Shown: positions 62,283-64,000 of the stretch, piece by piece
Layout of the letters: every line of letters begins with the position of its first letter
How positions within the stretch are numbered: position 1 is the first letter of the stretch
Assembly (NCBI GenBank): GCA_944739405.2
Contig: OX123209.2
Location: 9,121,217 to 9,185,216 of the forward strand
Direction: 5' to 3'
DNA: 64,000 nucleotides
Source: Euclidia mi
Lineage: Eukaryota > Arthropoda > Insecta > Lepidoptera > Erebidae
The notes under the pieces: generated by a model
Database searches by the model: none
Told to the model about the DNA's origin: nothing
What the model saw: the letters and a program-made list of their open reading frames with translations, nothing else
Made by a program: the position numbers and the translations under genes

Positions 62283-64000
62283 GAAAGACGGCGGGATAAG
62301 ACCATGCGGTGATTACAGGCGATTGAACGCGATCACTAAGCCTGATCGCTACCCATACCGCGGCTTCAAGATTTTAAATATGTGTCAGCGGGCAAGAAAA
62401 CTATATTTACCCGGCTAGACTTGAATAGAGCTTATCATTTAATTCCCATGGCCCCGAAGGATATTGAGAAAACAGCAATTAAAACGCCTTTTGGGTTATA
62501 TGACTTTCCTAGAATGACGTTTGGTTTGAGGAATGCTGCGCAATCTTCCCAACGATTCATGGATACAGTAGTGTTACAAGGTTTTGATTTTTTATTCAAT
62601 TTTATCGATGACGGAATCATAGCTAGCGAAGATCATATAACCCATAAGGAACATTTAAATGCTGTTTTTCAGAGGTTTAACGAATACGGTATTACCATAA
62701 ATTTGTCGAAATGTGTTTTTGATGTGTCTAAATTAGAATTTTTAGGTTTTGAAGTCTCCACGGACGGTGTTCGCCCGTTAGAGGTCATAGTTCAAGCTAT
62801 TGTAAATTTTCCGAAACCCGTAAAAGTAGAACAACTACGACGATTTTTAGGAATGGTCAATTTTTACAGTTTGCATATTCCGAGAGCCGTAGAGTATCAA
62901 ACGGAATTAAACAATTACTTGCATAATTCTGTGGGGTCCTGCATAGGTATTCGAAAGCCGAAGCGTGAGAAGCGTCCGAGATGCGTTTGTGTGTGTGTGA
63001 CGTATGAGCGAGCTAAATTAGTTTGTAAGTTTAATAATTCAATAAACCTGTTGGCAGCTAACATCTGAGCATTTCACTTGTCTCCAAACTCCCTACATAA
63101 TACACGTACACAGTACAGTGACACATGACAATTCTAAGAAGCGCGATAAGACTCGTATTGAGTGGACAGATAATGCTACTGAGGTATTCAAGAAGTGGAA
63201 GGAAAGCTTACAAAGCGCCGCTACACCATCTTACCCTTTGCCCGACAGTAATTTAGCCCTAATGACCGACGCTTCAAACACTAGTGTTGGTGCAGTCTTA
63301 CAGCAGGAAGTACACGCAAATTGGCAACCAATTGGGTATTTTTCACAAACAATTAAGTATGGCTGAAATGAAATATCCTGCATACGATAGGGAATTGTTG
63401 GCAGTATTCAGTCAGACATTTCAAATATTTAATAGAGGGTCGAAATTTAACGATTTATACCATTGCAATTTGCTTTTTCTAAAATTAATTATGATAAAGA
63501 AAGTCGAAGGCGTAGACGCCAACTTTCTTATATCAGCGAATTCTGTACCGAAATTCGTTATATAAAAGTTAGCGATAACACCGTAGCGGATGTACTTTCT
63601 AGAATCGAAACGATAAGTTGTCCCACGCTACTCAACTTCGCAGAATTAGCCGACAAGCAGTGCAGTGACGAGTACCTAATGCAAGCTTTGCAACTATCAA
63701 ATGGCAACTAACAGTTCAAGCGAATGTCATTGCCCGACTGCGATAAGTATGTTTATTGCGAAATATCTACGAATAAAATTAGACCATATTTACCTTTAGC
63801 GTTTAATTCAGTACATAATCTTAGTCACCCAGGCATTAAAACTAGTAAACAATTAATAAAACAAAAGCTTTTTTGGCCTGACATGGACAGGGATATTGCC
63901 AAATGGGCAAGAGCCTGTTTACAGTGTCAACGTGGTAAAATTACAAGGCATACCGTATCAGGCATACCGTATCAGGTATAGGTCACTTCGAAAGAGTTGA
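62283..64000 (+). pseudogene. Gypsy-type pol (RT, RNase H, integrase start), runs off the right edge
   Basis: 62283-62360 reads KDGGIRPCGDYRRLNAITKP and, after a frame change, 62382 on gives the RT: IFTRLDLNRAYHLIPMAPKD, KTPFGLYDFPRMTFGLRNAA, FLFNFIDDGIIAS (FIDD in place of YxDD) and LEFLGFEVSTDGVRP. A 201-bp solo LTR cuts the text at 62930; beyond it RIEWTDNATEVFKKWKESL and ALMTDASNTSVGAVLQQEVH (RNase H Asp) follow, then a frameshift near 63355 (MAEMKYPAYDRELLAVF). 63724-63981 has the integrase H2C2 finger (HNLSHPGIKTSKQLI ... CLQCQRG). Dead by frameshifts and insertion. Confidence 0.88.
62930..63130 (+). repeat. Solo LTR (201 bp) inserted in gypsy pol, TSD ATTC
   Basis: Begins TGTGGGGTCC and ends ACATGACA; ATTC lies on both sides (62926-62929 and 63131-63134). 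Without it and one ATTC the pol frame is continuous (NNYLHNSKKRDK). It contains aataaacctgttgg, resembling the LTR at 53352. It results from LTR-LTR recombination of a second gypsy element. Confidence 0.9.

Overview
The window looks like a piece of a lepidopteran (moth or butterfly) nuclear genome, made almost entirely of transposable elements. The host assignment rests on four kinds of sequence that I associate with Lepidoptera: several tRNA-headed SINE families, a repeat with GGGTTCCGTA ends, short Helitrons ending in CTAG or CTAA, and a TAA-targeted R4/Dong-type LINE. I see no exon that I can confidently assign to a host cellular gene, no rRNA and no CRISPR array. One tRNA-Met-like sequence is present and looks degenerate.

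Left third (1-22.2 kb). Non-LTR reverse-transcriptase remnants (1-3.2 kb) surround a 389-bp hAT-type MITE. Two Bel/Pao LTR retrotransposons follow, both on the minus strand. Copy 1 (about 4.8-10.5 kb) is decayed. Copy 2 (15063-22185) is bounded by 479-bp LTRs (TG...CA) and the 5-bp target duplication CTATT, but has lost the RT core. Both carry, near their 3' end, the same antisense Copia gag/protease fragment. Between them lie a 1.26-kb fold-back element with a SINE in its loop, and a jockey-type ORF1 split by an 832-bp PIF/Harbinger-like MITE.

Middle (22-35 kb). A 4.55-kb pogo-family element (24297-28851) has a long DDE transposase with one in-frame stop, and a second copy of the same Harbinger-like MITE sits in its N-terminal coding region. 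At 29.6-34.8 kb is a nested set of at least four insertions: an outer Harbinger-like MITE, a two-gene Harbinger element inside it (DDE transposase on the minus strand, MADF/BESS gene on the plus strand, with an intron of one spanning an exon of the other), a mariner inside the MADF exon, and a SINE inside the mariner.

Right half (35-64 kb). This holds a 240-bp tandem array made of hairpins with a shared loop and variable but complementary stems (36.07-36.96 kb), GC-rich 18-bp minisatellites, and a GC-rich retroposon family (copies at 40.7, 50.85 and 54.5 kb) that is essentially a chain of long perfect stem-loops. The one clearly intact large gene is the 1195-aa ORF of an R4/Dong-clade element (42529-46116), inserted in an (AAT)n tract that also forms the tail of a SINE. 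Further right are a piggyBac internal-deletion derivative, a 120-bp minisatellite, a Penelope-type fragment, a gypsy LTR plus gag, a BED-finger hAT transposase, an R1-clade fragment, P-element/THAP-type transposase fragments, and a gypsy pol split by a 201-bp solo LTR.

The genes do not form pathways. They interact through nesting, and because several insertions can be compared with reconstructed or observed empty sites, the relative order of events can be read.
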